Below are positions 33,784-41,513 of a DNA stretch of 64,000 nucleotides, one piece after another (position 1 is the first letter of the stretch; the number at the start of each line of letters is the position of its first letter). Source of the DNA: Propionibacteriaceae bacterium (GTDB lineage Bacteria > Actinomycetota > Actinomycetes > Propionibacteriales > Propionibacteriaceae); NCBI GenBank assembly GCA_016717345.1, contig JADKFR010000002.1, positions 310,001-374,000 on the forward strand, written 5' to 3'. The notes under the pieces were generated by a model. The model was not told where the DNA came from. It saw only the letters and a list, made by a program, of their open reading frames with translations, and made no database searches. The position numbers were made by a program, and so were the translations under genes.

Positions 33784-34410
33784 TCACCCGGCACGGGTGA
33801 ACTCCGCGACCACGTTGTCCCGGTAATGGCCAGTGGCCAGGACGGGCCCACCGCAGGTGATGAGGACGAGGCGGTGGGGGCCTTGCGTCGTGTCCAGGCC
33901 GGGGTCGAGGTTCGTCTTGACCACCGTCTCGGGCGATCCGGTGGCGACGTAGGTCGTCAAAGACCCGTCCGGACAGTGGATGTGCAACCGCGTGCCCGAC
34001 GTCACGGCAGCGAGCGGCCACAGCGCCCCTCTCACGCCGTGATTGACGACGTGCCCGGCGATGAGCGTGGTTCCCCGCCGTGCGCAGGGCCGGGCCCCCG
34101 TGACGCTGAGCCCCACCACGGCGGGATCGGCGGGCACCGGGAGCGTGCGATCGGTGATGGTCACCAGTTTGATGGTCGCCTGGATCCGCAGGGTAGGGAG
34201 GGACAGGGCGTCCCTCGGCAAACGCTCCGGCTCGGGCACCGGTCTCATCGTGGCAACCGTCCGGGCTAGCGCCGGGTCCCCGGGAAGCGGGCCCGGTTCG
34301 CCGGCCGGTACCGGCTGGAAGCCGGTCAGCATCGCCCAGCCGGCAGCGGCGGCCCCGGCTGCCAGGGCCGCACCGGTGGCGACCCGTCGCCTGCGGGAGG
34401 GATGAATCAT
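33784..34410 (-). CDS. Class F-like sortase
   Basis: 208 residues. An N-terminal membrane segment (about 9-30) and a linker lead into a sortase beta-barrel with TLRIQATIKLV, the catalytic His in TTLIAGHVVNHGVRGALWP, the catalytic Cys in RLVLITCGGPVLATGHY and the Arg in HYRDNVVAEF, the His/Cys/Arg triad. The overall pattern resembles actinobacterial class F sortases. It lies 84 bp after a secreted protein with a C-terminal membrane anchor, which is its likely substrate although that protein lacks LPxTG. AGGAG precedes the ATG. Confidence 0.88.
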   Translation of the reverse strand: MIHPSRRRRVATGAALAAGAAAAGWAMLTGFQPVPAGEPGPLPGDPALARTVATMRPVPEPERLPRDALSLPTLRIQATIKLVTITDRTLPVPADPAVVGLSVTGARPCARRGTTLIAGHVVNHGVRGALWPLAAVTSGTRLHIHCPDGSLTTYVATGSPETVVKTNLDPGLDTTQGPHRLVLITCGGPVLATGHYRDNVVAEFTRAG

Positions 34411-34437
34411 GGGGACTCCTGACTGAGGAGGTCGGGT

Positions 34438-34463
34438 GGGGGGTGATTCTGGGGGGTGATTCT
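34438..34463. repeat. 13-nt tandem duplication upstream of the sortase gene
   Basis: GGGGGGTGATTCT occurs twice in perfect tandem (34438-34450 and 34451-34463) in the 84-bp gap between the surface-protein stop and the sortase start. No function is apparent. Confidence 0.8.
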
Positions 34464-34494
34464 GGCGGCTGCCGCCACCACGGGTGCGACCCGC

Positions 34495-36327
34495 CTACGG
34501 TGAGCCTGATTTCCGGCGCCGACGAGCCAGCGCACCGGCCAGCCCCAGGCCGCTGATGGCGCCAAGAGCACCCAGGACCGGGTTGCGGGGGACGAGGTCG
34601 GCCAGCCCGGAGTTCACCGTCAGGCCCGGGACCGGCGCGGACGGAGAGACCCGCGGGACCGTCGGGACGGGCGAGACCGTCGGGACGGGCGCGGACGCGG
34701 GCGGGACCGGGGGCGCGGTCACCACCGTGGTTTGGGGGGTCTTGCCAGCCGGGTGGTCGGTCTGCCACCACGGCTTGCCCTCCAGGGTGGCCGTCAACTG
34801 CTCGCCGTAGCTGTAGCAGCCGGCCTTCGCCACGGTGAACTCGCCGAGCCCGGGGTACTCGCCGTCGGCCGGGATCGGCTGCGCCACGATGGTGGTGGCC
34901 ACGGGGGCCTGGCTCCAGTCCACCGCGGCGCAGCCGCCGTCCACCGGGGAGGCCGGCCCCCGGAGTTCTCCGGTCAGGGTCACGGTGACCCCCAGCCCGG
35001 GGACGATGCCGGCGACGATCGCCGTGTCGGAGATCGTCGATCCCACGCGGGCGAGCCGGGTGGAGGCTCTGGTCTCGATCGTGGCCGGCTGGTTGACGAA
35101 GACCGTCTCCGACTCCCGTCCGAACGTGCCCCGGGCACCGCGGAGGCCCGCCTCCTCGTCGTCGGCGATCGCCTCGACGAAGACGTACCAGCCCGGGGCG
35201 TTCAAGGGCCGGGACAGCTCGAAGGTCACCTCGGCGTTGCCGTCGGCGTCCAGCGTCACGTCCGCCCCCTGGGTCCCGACTTCCTTGATGCCCACGGGCA
35301 CGGCCTCGGATTCGGCCGGCCTGGACTCCACGGGGCCGTAGGCGGTCGTGGAGACCCGGACCCGACTGCCGGCGAGGTGCTTGGCGGTCGTCACGCGCAC
35401 CGTGTCGCTCACCGTCGTTCCGGTGCCGACGAGGTGGGCCGAGACCTGGGAGCTGACCCTTGCGGTGACGGCCAGGACCACACGGGTCACCCGGCCGGCC
35501 GAGACGCTCACGCGGGGACCGGTCGTCACCATCCGCTGGCCGGACGTCCCTGGCGGGCTCGGGTGCACGTTGAGCTCCGTTCCGGCGAGCACTCTGTCGG
35601 TCGAGGCCGTGAGGCTCACCTCTCCGGCGCCGGTGGCCGTGAAGGGCGCCTCGACCGGCTCGCTGCCGGAGCGCAACGTCAAGGTCCGCGAACCATTCTC
35701 TGAAAAGACCGCCGGCCCGGTGAGCCGCAGCGTGAGGTCGAGGTCGGCCACCCACGCTCCCGAAGCCGCGTTGACGCCCAGGTTCGACACGCTCCCCACG
35801 GCCGTGCCGTCGGGTCGGGCCGTCGTCGCCAGCACGGGTTCCCCCATCACGTACGGGCCGGCGAACCGCTCGGCCTCTGCCTGCAACTCCTCGATGCGCT
35901 CCCTGACGCGCTGCTGGGTGGCGGCACCCAACGAGGCCAGGATCGCCTTCGCGCGCGGAAAGCCGGGATCTCCCAGGCCGTCCTTGACGAGGTAGGCCAG
36001 CGCTGCCGCGTCCCGGTCACTGGTCGTCTGGCTGTACCGGGTCATCAGATAGTTCAGCCCGGGCTGTCGCTTGCGCTCCGGCGAGGTTCGCTTGGTCACG
36101 AGGTCACGATCGGTGTCGATGCACACCGCCTGCTCGGAGTACCCCGGGGGTCGCAGGGTTCCGAGCGTGTGCCCGCCGTGGGCGTACCCCGTCCGGCCCA
36201 TCCAGCCACGCGCCTGTGCCGGCGCGGCGCCGGCGCCCACGCTCAGGGCGGCCACAGCAGCGGTCAGCGCCGCAGCAAGGACCCGTCTCGCCCGGCCCAG
36301 CGGTCGGCGAGTTGGACGCTGAATCAC
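34495..36327 (-). CDS. Secreted, C-terminally anchored surface protein (putative sortase substrate)
   Basis: 610 residues. A signal peptide (basic start, hydrophobic RVLAAALTAAVAALSVG, likely cleavage after AQA near 37) is followed by an N-terminal domain with an AVCIDTDRDL segment, a helical stretch (about 95-150), and about 350 residues of beta-rich repeats with TVSDTVRVTTAKHLAG and ISDTAIVAGIVPGLGVTV-like units, resembling adhesin beta-sandwiches. A Pro/Val/Ser linker precedes the C-terminal LADLVPRNP, a hydrophobic helix (VLGALGAISGLGLAGALA) and RRRRK, the layout of a cell-wall sorting signal but without LPxTG. The GTG at 36327 starts the signal peptide and lies 11 nt from a cluster of DnaA-box-like sequences. 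Confidence 0.75.
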   Translation of the reverse strand: MIQRPTRRPLGRARRVLAAALTAAVAALSVGAGAAPAQARGWMGRTGYAHGGHTLGTLRPPGYSEQAVCIDTDRDLVTKRTSPERKRQPGLNYLMTRYSQTTSDRDAAALAYLVKDGLGDPGFPRAKAILASLGAATQQRVRERIEELQAEAERFAGPYVMGEPVLATTARPDGTAVGSVSNLGVNAASGAWVADLDLTLRLTGPAVFSENGSRTLTLRSGSEPVEAPFTATGAGEVSLTASTDRVLAGTELNVHPSPPGTSGQRMVTTGPRVSVSAGRVTRVVLAVTARVSSQVSAHLVGTGTTVSDTVRVTTAKHLAGSRVRVSTTAYGPVESRPAESEAVPVGIKEVGTQGADVTLDADGNAEVTFELSRPLNAPGWYVFVEAIADDEEAGLRGARGTFGRESETVFVNQPATIETRASTRLARVGSTISDTAIVAGIVPGLGVTVTLTGELRGPASPVDGGCAAVDWSQAPVATTIVAQPIPADGEYPGLGEFTVAKAGCYSYGEQLTATLEGKPWWQTDHPAGKTPQTTVVTAPPVPPASAPVPTVSPVPTVPRVSPSAPVPGLTVNSGLADLVPRNPVLGALGAISGLGLAGALARRRRKSGSP

Positions 36328-36337
36328 AGCCGTGTAG

Positions 36338-36369
36338 TTATCCCCATTGTGGATAACCCCTGTGGATAA
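36338..36369. promoter_or_regulatory. Cluster of three DnaA-box-like sequences
   Basis: TTATCCCCA (36338-36346, one mismatch), TGTGGATAA (36348-36356) and TGTGGATAA (36361-36369) lie within 32 bp. The latter two are perfect reverse complements of the DnaA box TTATCCACA, 13 bp apart; the first two face each other. The cluster fills the gap between the sigma-like gene and the surface-protein start. Confidence 0.75.
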
Positions 36370-36386
36370 CTCCCGTCCCTGGGCGT

Positions 36387-37061
36387 TCACGAGACGAGCT
36401 CCGCCAGGACGCCGGCGTGGGCCGCCAGCCGCTGGACCGCCCGCCGGCAGCGCCACCGGACGGCCGCCGGCGTCACCCCCAGTTCCGCCGCAGCATCGGT
36501 GCTGCGGAGCCCACGTTGGTAGACCAGCCGCAGGGTACGTTCCGTCGCCTCGTCGATCAGCCGGCCGGCTCGGGCAGTGACCAGCACCGATTCCAGGAGT
36601 TCGGGCTCTTCCGGCGCGGTGCCTGCCGCCGCCAGCCCGACCAACCAGTGGGGATCCACCGGAACCGCGGGGGTGCGGCGCCGCACGGACTTCGCGACGT
36701 CCAGGGCGAGGTTCGCGGCGATCCGCGTGGGACGTCGGGACAACGGGTAGGTGGCGATGACGACCCACATCTGGGCCACGTAGTCGTCGAGGCAGTGCTC
36801 CGGATCGTGCCGGGCATCATTGACCAGGCGCCCCAGCATCACCTGCAGCACGACACGGCCGGCCAGGGTCTCCCCAGCGCGCACCCGTCCCAGCAGGAAC
36901 CCCAGGACAAGGTCGGGCGAGGCCCGCACCCGATTCGGCAGCTCCGCCAGCGGCCCGGTGCCGATCGCCGGATGCGCCGCCCACTCCGGGGGGATCTGAG
37001 CGTCAGCGAGTCGCTGCCACTCGCGGTTGAGGTGGGCAAGGATCGGGGTCGGTCGAGTCAT
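36387..37061 (-). CDS. Sigma-70-like (ECF-like) DNA-binding protein
   Basis: 224 residues. The C-terminal 50 residues match a sigma region 4 helix-turn-helix (LRLVYQRGLRSTDAAAELGV, then TPAAVRWRCRRAVQRLAAH). The middle, with CLDDYVAQMWVVIATYPLSR and NLALDVAKSVRRR, is reminiscent of region 2, but poorly conserved. It is therefore either an atypical sigma factor or a related regulator. No anti-sigma gene is adjacent. It lies upstream of the surface-protein gene on the same strand, 59 bp away with the DnaA boxes between them. The ATG at 37061 is chosen over an upstream frame start because it opens the helical domain. Confidence 0.6.
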   Translation of the reverse strand: MTRPTPILAHLNREWQRLADAQIPPEWAAHPAIGTGPLAELPNRVRASPDLVLGFLLGRVRAGETLAGRVVLQVMLGRLVNDARHDPEHCLDDYVAQMWVVIATYPLSRRPTRIAANLALDVAKSVRRRTPAVPVDPHWLVGLAAAGTAPEEPELLESVLVTARAGRLIDEATERTLRLVYQRGLRSTDAAAELGVTPAAVRWRCRRAVQRLAAHAGVLAELVS

Positions 37062-37382
37062 GGGACAACCCTGACGAGCGGGTGTTGCCCGCGGTGTTGC
37101 CCACCGGGGCACCGGTGTTGTCAGTCCCGGCGAGGATGGTGTCCGCGCCGAGATCCTGGGTCACCGGCCGATTCACCCGCTCCCGACCGCCAGTCCACCG
37201 ACCCCGGGAAGCAGAATGTGAGTTGTTGCTAACATTTAGGTCACGATCCCCCCGCGACCCGGTTCTGAATCGATTTTCGTCGTACTCTGAGCACGTACTC
37301 ATTCCGGCGCGTGGTCGCCTCACACACCACTCATGATCGCCCAGGGGGATGCTCGGATATCCAGCAGCCCCCTGGTGCCGCG
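37062..37382. other. Intergenic region upstream of the sigma-like gene
   Basis: 321 bp without a gene. It holds a 12-nt direct repeat (GGTGTTGCCCGC / GGTGTTGCCCAC at 37081-37104), an unusually AT-rich patch at about 37210-37310 that includes the palindrome TGTTGCTAACA, and a terminator-like hairpin at 37341-37375. The AT-rich patch is the likely promoter region for the sigma-like gene, but I cannot pick the hexamers with confidence. Confidence 0.5.
37341..37375 (-). terminator. Hairpin after the 143-residue hypothetical gene
   Basis: CCAGGGGG and CCCCCTGG are exact complements; inside them GCT/AGC and the palindrome GGATATCC can extend the stem. It begins 8 bp beyond the minus-strand stop at 37383. 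Confidence 0.6.
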
Positions 37383-37814
37383 TCAGGCCCCGCCGCCGGC
37401 AGCCCGACGGGACTCGTAGGTCTCAAGAGCCCGAGCCAGGAAGTCGGTCAGGTCCCCGGTTTCGCCGTCACGCCCGCCCCGTCCGATCACGAGGGTGGGC
37501 GCGGACGGAGCCACCTCCACCCCGGTGAACCGCGCGAGCGCCGATCCGGCTGTGACCAGCATGTAATAGCGCGCCTGGGGATCGACCGCGAGCGTGCCCG
37601 CCTTGTTGAGGTACCACCCGACCAGTGGCGTCTTCACCCGCCTGCCGTTCAGAAGGGTCGCCTGCAGCGGCTCGGGGGCCAGACCGCGGTCCGCAAGATC
37701 GGCGACGAACGCGTCCAGCAGGGGTTGTGCCGCCCGGGCCTCGGCTTCGGCAGCCCCGGCCGCCAACTGCCGACGCTTCTCGGCGTCCGCCCGGCGTTGA
37801 TTCGGCTCGACCAT
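37383..37814 (-). CDS. Conserved actinobacterial hypothetical protein
   Basis: 143 residues. The N-terminal half is a charged alanine-rich helix (about 5-45). The C-terminal half has LLNGRRVKTPLVGWYLNKAG, DPQARYYMLVTAG and LVIGRGGRDGETGDLTDFLA, a pattern I have seen in unnamed actinobacterial proteins. No catalytic motif, signal peptide or membrane segment is visible, so it is probably a small cytoplasmic protein. The ATG at 37814 is supported by a TAGGCT hexamer 7 nt upstream. Confidence 0.75.
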   Translation of the reverse strand: MVEPNQRRADAEKRRQLAAGAAEAEARAAQPLLDAFVADLADRGLAPEPLQATLLNGRRVKTPLVGWYLNKAGTLAVDPQARYYMLVTAGSALARFTGVEVAPSAPTLVIGRGGRDGETGDLTDFLARALETYESRRAAGGGA

Positions 37815-37821
37815 GGCCGTC

Positions 37822-37827
37822 AGCCTA
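37822..37827 (-). promoter_or_regulatory. Putative -10 of leaderless promoter for the 143-residue protein
   Basis: TAGGCT on the minus strand ends 7 nt before the ATG at 37814; no Shine-Dalgarno. Confidence 0.45.
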
Positions 37828-37903
37828 GCCGTCCCCACTCCTCCCGATCGGACGGCTGGGGTGCGCGGCTAGCATGGACGAAACGGCCGGCGAAAGGTGG
37901 GGA

Positions 37904-38728
37904 ATGTTCCCTCGACTTCTGGCGCCCCTCGTGACGGGCCTGGTGTTGGCCGCCGGGTGCAGCGCGACGACACCCCCGGCCAGTCCGGCGGCCTCGACGC
38001 CGACGGCCCCCGCGACGCCGAGTCCCACGGTGACCGCCTTGAAGGTGGGCGACTGCACCGCCAACCCGGAGGCCGGAACCGGCACCTCCGGCCCGCTCCA
38101 GGCGCTGCCCTGCTCGAAGCCGCACGCCTACGAGGTCTTCGCCATCCTCGAGATCTCCGACGCGGAACTCCCCCAACCCGACGAGCTCACTGCCCGCGCG
38201 ACCAAGGAGTGCCTCCCGGCCTTCACGGCCTATGTCGGCGTCGAGAGCGAGTACAGCCGGTACTCCTCGATCTACCTCGCTCCCGACGCCACCACGTGGC
38301 AGGACCCGACCGAACGCCGCATCACCTGCCTGGCCGGGGCGGCCGACGGCGGACTGGTCGGCTCGGTCAAGTCCGACACGGCGATCTTTCCTGCCCTCGG
38401 CGAGTGCACCGCCCGCCAGGACGTCAGCCCGCTTGAGGTGGTCGTGCTGCCCTGCACGGGCAAGCACTCCTACGAGGTGTATGCCGAAAAGAAGCTCACC
38501 TCCACGACGGCCCCCAGCGGGGAGGCCTTGACGAAGCTGGTCACCAGCGTCTGCGACAAGGGGTTCACCACGTTCGTGGGGACCACGGCAGCGAAGTCGA
38601 AGTACGAGTACACCTACTTCATCGCCGATGCGGCGTTGTGGCCGAAGGTCAAGGACCATCGGCTCGTCTGCAGCGTCGGCTCACCTCAGGGTGGCATCAC
38701 CGGCAGCCTCAAGGGCGCCAAGAAGTAG
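37904..38728 (+). CDS. Lipoprotein with two tandem septum-formation-like domains
   Basis: 274 residues. A lipoprotein signal peptide ends in the lipobox LAAGC (about residues 15-19), followed by an Ala/Pro/Thr linker. Two homologous domains follow, each starting with a GDC/GEC-type cysteine and containing CSKPHAYEVFA or CTGKHSYEVYA, then a second Cys (ECLPAFTAYVG, VCDKGFTTFVG) and RRITCLAG / HRLVCSVG. This is the septum-formation (PF13845-type) domain of actinobacterial envelope proteins, here duplicated. Conserved cysteines suggest two disulfides per domain. The ATG at 37904 is preceded by GAAAGG; a TAGCAT at 37870-37875 is a possible -10. Confidence 0.78.
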   Translation: MFPRLLAPLVTGLVLAAGCSATTPPASPAASTPTAPATPSPTVTALKVGDCTANPEAGTGTSGPLQALPCSKPHAYEVFAILEISDAELPQPDELTARATKECLPAFTAYVGVESEYSRYSSIYLAPDATTWQDPTERRITCLAGAADGGLVGSVKSDTAIFPALGECTARQDVSPLEVVVLPCTGKHSYEVYAEKKLTSTTAPSGEALTKLVTSVCDKGFTTFVGTTAAKSKYEYTYFIADAALWPKVKDHRLVCSVGSPQGGITGSLKGAKK

Positions 38729-38740
38729 GTGCCGCCCGGG

Positions 38741-39334
38741 TCAGCCGCGGAGCAGGTCCTCGAAGTTCGGGGCCTGGAACTCCGCGGAGACCTTGCTCGG
38801 GCTGCTGGCGGACACCAGCGTCGCGAACGCGGCGGCAGCGGCCTGGATCCGTTGGTCCAGCCGTCCGGTGTCCCCCCAGTCCTCGGTGGCCGCGTACACC
38901 CCCACGGGAGCGACCGGCGCCTTGAGGTAGAAGAACAGCGGCACCAGCGCATGGTCGATCACGAACGAGTGTCGGGCCGTCCCACCGGTGGCACCGAGCA
39001 GCACCGGCCGTCCCCGCATCAACTCGGTGTCCAGGGCGTCGAAGAAGAGCTTGAACACCCCTGTGTAGGAGCCGTTGTACACCGGCGTCACCGCAATCAC
39101 TCCGTCGGCGGACAGCATCGCCGTCATCGCCGCCTGGAGCGCGTCGCTGGGAACCCGGGTCGCGGAGTGCTGCGCGAGGTCGACCGCCAGCGTCCGCAGT
39201 TCCAAGTGGGTGACCGTCGTGCCGGGCCGGAGCGAATCCAGCGCGGCGACACTCGCCTGCGCCAACCGCTCCCCCAAGAGCCGGCTGCTGGACGGCGTCC
39301 CCGTCCCCGCCGTCACCAGAACGAGGTGGGTCAT
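38741..39334 (-). CDS. NADPH-dependent FMN reductase (CE1759-type)
   Basis: A 197-residue flavodoxin-like protein: LVLVTAGTGTPSSSRLLGER at the phosphate-binding loop, VTPVYNGSYTGVFKLFFDAL and LLGATGGTARHSFVID at the flavin site. It supplies reduced FMN. It overlaps the upstream LLM-class oxidoreductase gene by 4 bp, so the two very probably form a two-component flavin-dependent monooxygenase of the CE1758/CE1759 type described in actinobacteria. The substrate is unknown. Confidence 0.88.
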   Translation of the reverse strand: MTHLVLVTAGTGTPSSSRLLGERLAQASVAALDSLRPGTTVTHLELRTLAVDLAQHSATRVPSDALQAAMTAMLSADGVIAVTPVYNGSYTGVFKLFFDALDTELMRGRPVLLGATGGTARHSFVIDHALVPLFFYLKAPVAPVGVYAATEDWGDTGRLDQRIQAAAAAFATLVSASSPSKVSAEFQAPNFEDLLRG

Positions 39335-40473
39335 GCCGGCACCGACTCGGGTGAGCGTCCCGTCACGTCGTCCAGCACGACCGGGCGCTCGGAGGCGGGC
39401 CCGGACGGGCGGGCGGCCAGCAGCGAGGCGTGCGTCGGGGCAGCGGGGACGTGCGCCGGACGGCCCTCGGCGAAGCCCGCCCGGAGGTCGGGCAGGATCT
39501 CGCCCAGCAGGTCGAGCTGCTCAAGCACCGTCTTCAGGGGCAGCCCGGCATGGTCGAGGAGGAACAGCTGGCGCTGGTAGTGGCCGACCTCTCCGGTGAA
39601 GCTGAGCGTGCGCTCCAGCACCTGCTGCGGCGACCCGACCGTCAGCGGGGTCTGCTCGGCGAATTCCTCCAGGCTCGGCCCGTAGCCGTAGACCGGCGCC
39701 ACGTCGAAGTAGGGACGGAACTCGTTGATGGCGTCCTGGGAGTTGCGACGCATGAAGAACTGGCCGCCGAGCCCGACGATCGCGGTGTCGGCGGGTCCGT
39801 GGCCGTGGTGTTCGAAGCGCTGCCGGTACAGGTTCACCATCCGCCGGGTGTGGCTCAAGTTCCAGAAGATGTTGTTGTGGAAGAAGCCGTCACCGTAGTA
39901 GGCGGCCTGTTCGGCGATCTCGGGGCTGCGGATCGAGCCGTGCCAGACGAACGGCGGCACGCCGTCCAGCGGACGGGGGGCCAACGTGAAGCCCTGCAAC
40001 GGGCTGCGGAACTTGCCCTCCCAGTTGACGACGTCCTCGCGCCACAGCCGGCGCAGCAGCGCGTAGTTCTCGATGGCGAGCGGGATCCCGTCGCGGATGT
40101 CACGACCGAACCACGGGTACACCGGACCGGTGTTGCCGCGGCCCATCATCAGGTCCACCCGGCCCTCGGCGAGGTGCTGCAGGACGGAGTAGTCCTCGGC
40201 GATCTTCACCGGGTCATTCGTGGTGATCAGGGTGGTCGCCGTCGACAGGATGATCCGCGAGGTCTGGGCGGCGATGAAGCCCAGGAGGGTCGTCGGGGAA
40301 CTCGGGTGGAACGGCGGGTTGTGGTGCTCGCCGGTCGCGAAGACGTCCAGGCCGATCTCTTCGGCCTTCTTCGCGATGGTCACCGCAGCCAGGATCCGCT
40401 CGTGCTCGGACGGGGTCCGTCCGGTCGTGGGGTCGGGGGTGATGTCCCCGACGCTGAAGATTCCCAGCTGCAT
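39331..40473 (-). CDS. LLM-class flavin-dependent oxidoreductase (CE1758-type)
   Basis: A 380-residue bacterial luciferase-like TIM barrel: MQLGIFSVGDI, EIGLDVFATGEHHNPPF, TTLLGFIAAQTSRIILSTAT, LAEGRVDLMMGRGN and VGLGGQFFMRRNSQDA. Enzymes of this class oxygenate organic substrates with reduced flavin delivered by a partner reductase, which is encoded by the next, overlapping gene. The ATG at 40473 begins the conserved MQLGIFS sequence and has GGAG upstream. The gene is divergent from the mechanosensitive-channel gene. Confidence 0.9.
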   Translation of the reverse strand: MQLGIFSVGDITPDPTTGRTPSEHERILAAVTIAKKAEEIGLDVFATGEHHNPPFHPSSPTTLLGFIAAQTSRIILSTATTLITTNDPVKIAEDYSVLQHLAEGRVDLMMGRGNTGPVYPWFGRDIRDGIPLAIENYALLRRLWREDVVNWEGKFRSPLQGFTLAPRPLDGVPPFVWHGSIRSPEIAEQAAYYGDGFFHNNIFWNLSHTRRMVNLYRQRFEHHGHGPADTAIVGLGGQFFMRRNSQDAINEFRPYFDVAPVYGYGPSLEEFAEQTPLTVGSPQQVLERTLSFTGEVGHYQRQLFLLDHAGLPLKTVLEQLDLLGEILPDLRAGFAEGRPAHVPAAPTHASLLAARPSGPASERPVVLDDVTGRSPESVPA

Positions 40474-40603
40474 GCTCGCTCCAAGTGATTTCGATTTCAA
40501 CTATTCTCCCCAACGCGAGAACCCAGGCCAGTATTCCCTGATCTTGGTGGCGCCCCCAGGGTCGCCCCCCTGGGACCATGACCGTCCATGGTGGCCGATC
40601 GGC

Positions 40604-40609
40604 CACAAT
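40604..40609 (+). promoter_or_regulatory. Putative -10 of leaderless promoter for the mscS-like gene
   Basis: CACAAT ends 6 nt before the ATG at 40616, the same arrangement as at the GntR gene. The palindrome GGCCGATCGGCC lies directly upstream (40592-40603). Confidence 0.35.
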
Positions 40610-40615
40610 GAAGCC

Positions 40616-41500
40616 ATGACGCCGCTCCTCATCGAATGGATCTGGCCCGACACCCCCATCACCCTCGCCCTGATCGTGGGCGGAGCCCTGATCTGCCAGT
40701 GGCTGATCGTCCGGGGTATCAAGTTCGGCACCCAGGCCGCGATCAACCGGGCGCGCACCCAGCGCCAGCACCCGGATTCCCGCGCCCAACAGATCCTTGC
40801 CAAGGCCACCGGTGCCGACAACGAGCGCTATGAGCAGCGGATCTCGACGGTCGGCTCCCTGTTGCGCAACCTGACGTCGATCGCTGTCGGGGCGGTTCTT
40901 GTGCTGACCCTGATGACGATTGTCGGGATCCCGCTGGCCCCGCTGCTGGCCTCGGCCGGCGTCGGCGGCATCGCGCTCGCTTTCGGCGCCCAGAGCCTGG
41001 TCAAGGACTTCCTCTCGGGCATCTTCATGATCATGGAGGACCAGTACGGGGTCGGCGACCTGATCGATACCGGTGACGCCCGGGGCACCGTCGAGGACGT
41101 GGGCCTGCGGGTCACCCGGCTGCGGGACGCCACGGGCACCGTCTGGTACGTCCGCAACGGTGAGATCCTGCGGGTCGGGAACCAGAGCCAGGGCTGGTCG
41201 ACCGCCATCATCGACGTCCCGGTCGCCTACGACGAGGACGCGGCGAAGGTCATCGGCATCCTGGAAGGCGTCGCGGCCGAGATCGACACCGATGCCGCCT
41301 ACGCCGACGTCCTGCTGGAGCGTCCGACCGTCGCCGGGGTGAACGCCGTGACGGCCACCACCATGTCCATCCGGATGACGGCCAAGACCGCGCCGAACCA
41401 GCACTGGGCGATCCAGCGGACGCTGCTGGAACGCAGCCTGTCGGCCCTCGGCAAGGCGGGGGTGCGGAGCCCGGTCCCCATGGGAGTGCTGCCCGCCTAG
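40616..41500 (+). CDS. mscS: Small-conductance mechanosensitive channel (MscS family)
   Basis: 294 residues with three membrane segments: an N-terminal one (about 12-35), a second (about 85-105) and the pore helix (about 108-135; LLASAGVGGIALAFGAQSLV). The MscS beta domain follows with GDLIDTGDARGTVEDVGLRV, WYVRNGEILRVGNQSQ and a C-terminal alpha/beta vestibule. It releases solutes on osmotic down-shock. The ATG at 40616 is in frame with the first helix; upstream codons of the open frame are antisense to the divergent gene. Confidence 0.92.
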   Translation: MTPLLIEWIWPDTPITLALIVGGALICQWLIVRGIKFGTQAAINRARTQRQHPDSRAQQILAKATGADNERYEQRISTVGSLLRNLTSIAVGAVLVLTLMTIVGIPLAPLLASAGVGGIALAFGAQSLVKDFLSGIFMIMEDQYGVGDLIDTGDARGTVEDVGLRVTRLRDATGTVWYVRNGEILRVGNQSQGWSTAIIDVPVAYDEDAAKVIGILEGVAAEIDTDAAYADVLLERPTVAGVNAVTATTMSIRMTAKTAPNQHWAIQRTLLERSLSALGKAGVRSPVPMGVLPA

Positions 41501-41513
41501 CTGGTCGCTGGAG

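Noticed and set aside
31946..35755. Very long minus-strand open frame (1269 codons) spanning several loci
   Set aside because: It is antisense to the clear kinase and regulator genes and out of frame with the sortase and surface-protein genes; composition is Arg/Gly/His-rich as expected of a high-GC shadow frame.
36238..36240. Thioester domain in the surface protein (AVCIDTDRDL segment)
   Set aside because: The Cys resembles the thioester Cys, but I see no TQxA-type glutamine partner further along, so an internal thioester is not supported.
36338..36369. Chromosomal replication origin
   Set aside because: Only three DnaA boxes in 59 bp, no AT-rich unwinding element, and no dnaA, dnaN or rpmH in the window. 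Reported instead as a DnaA-box cluster.
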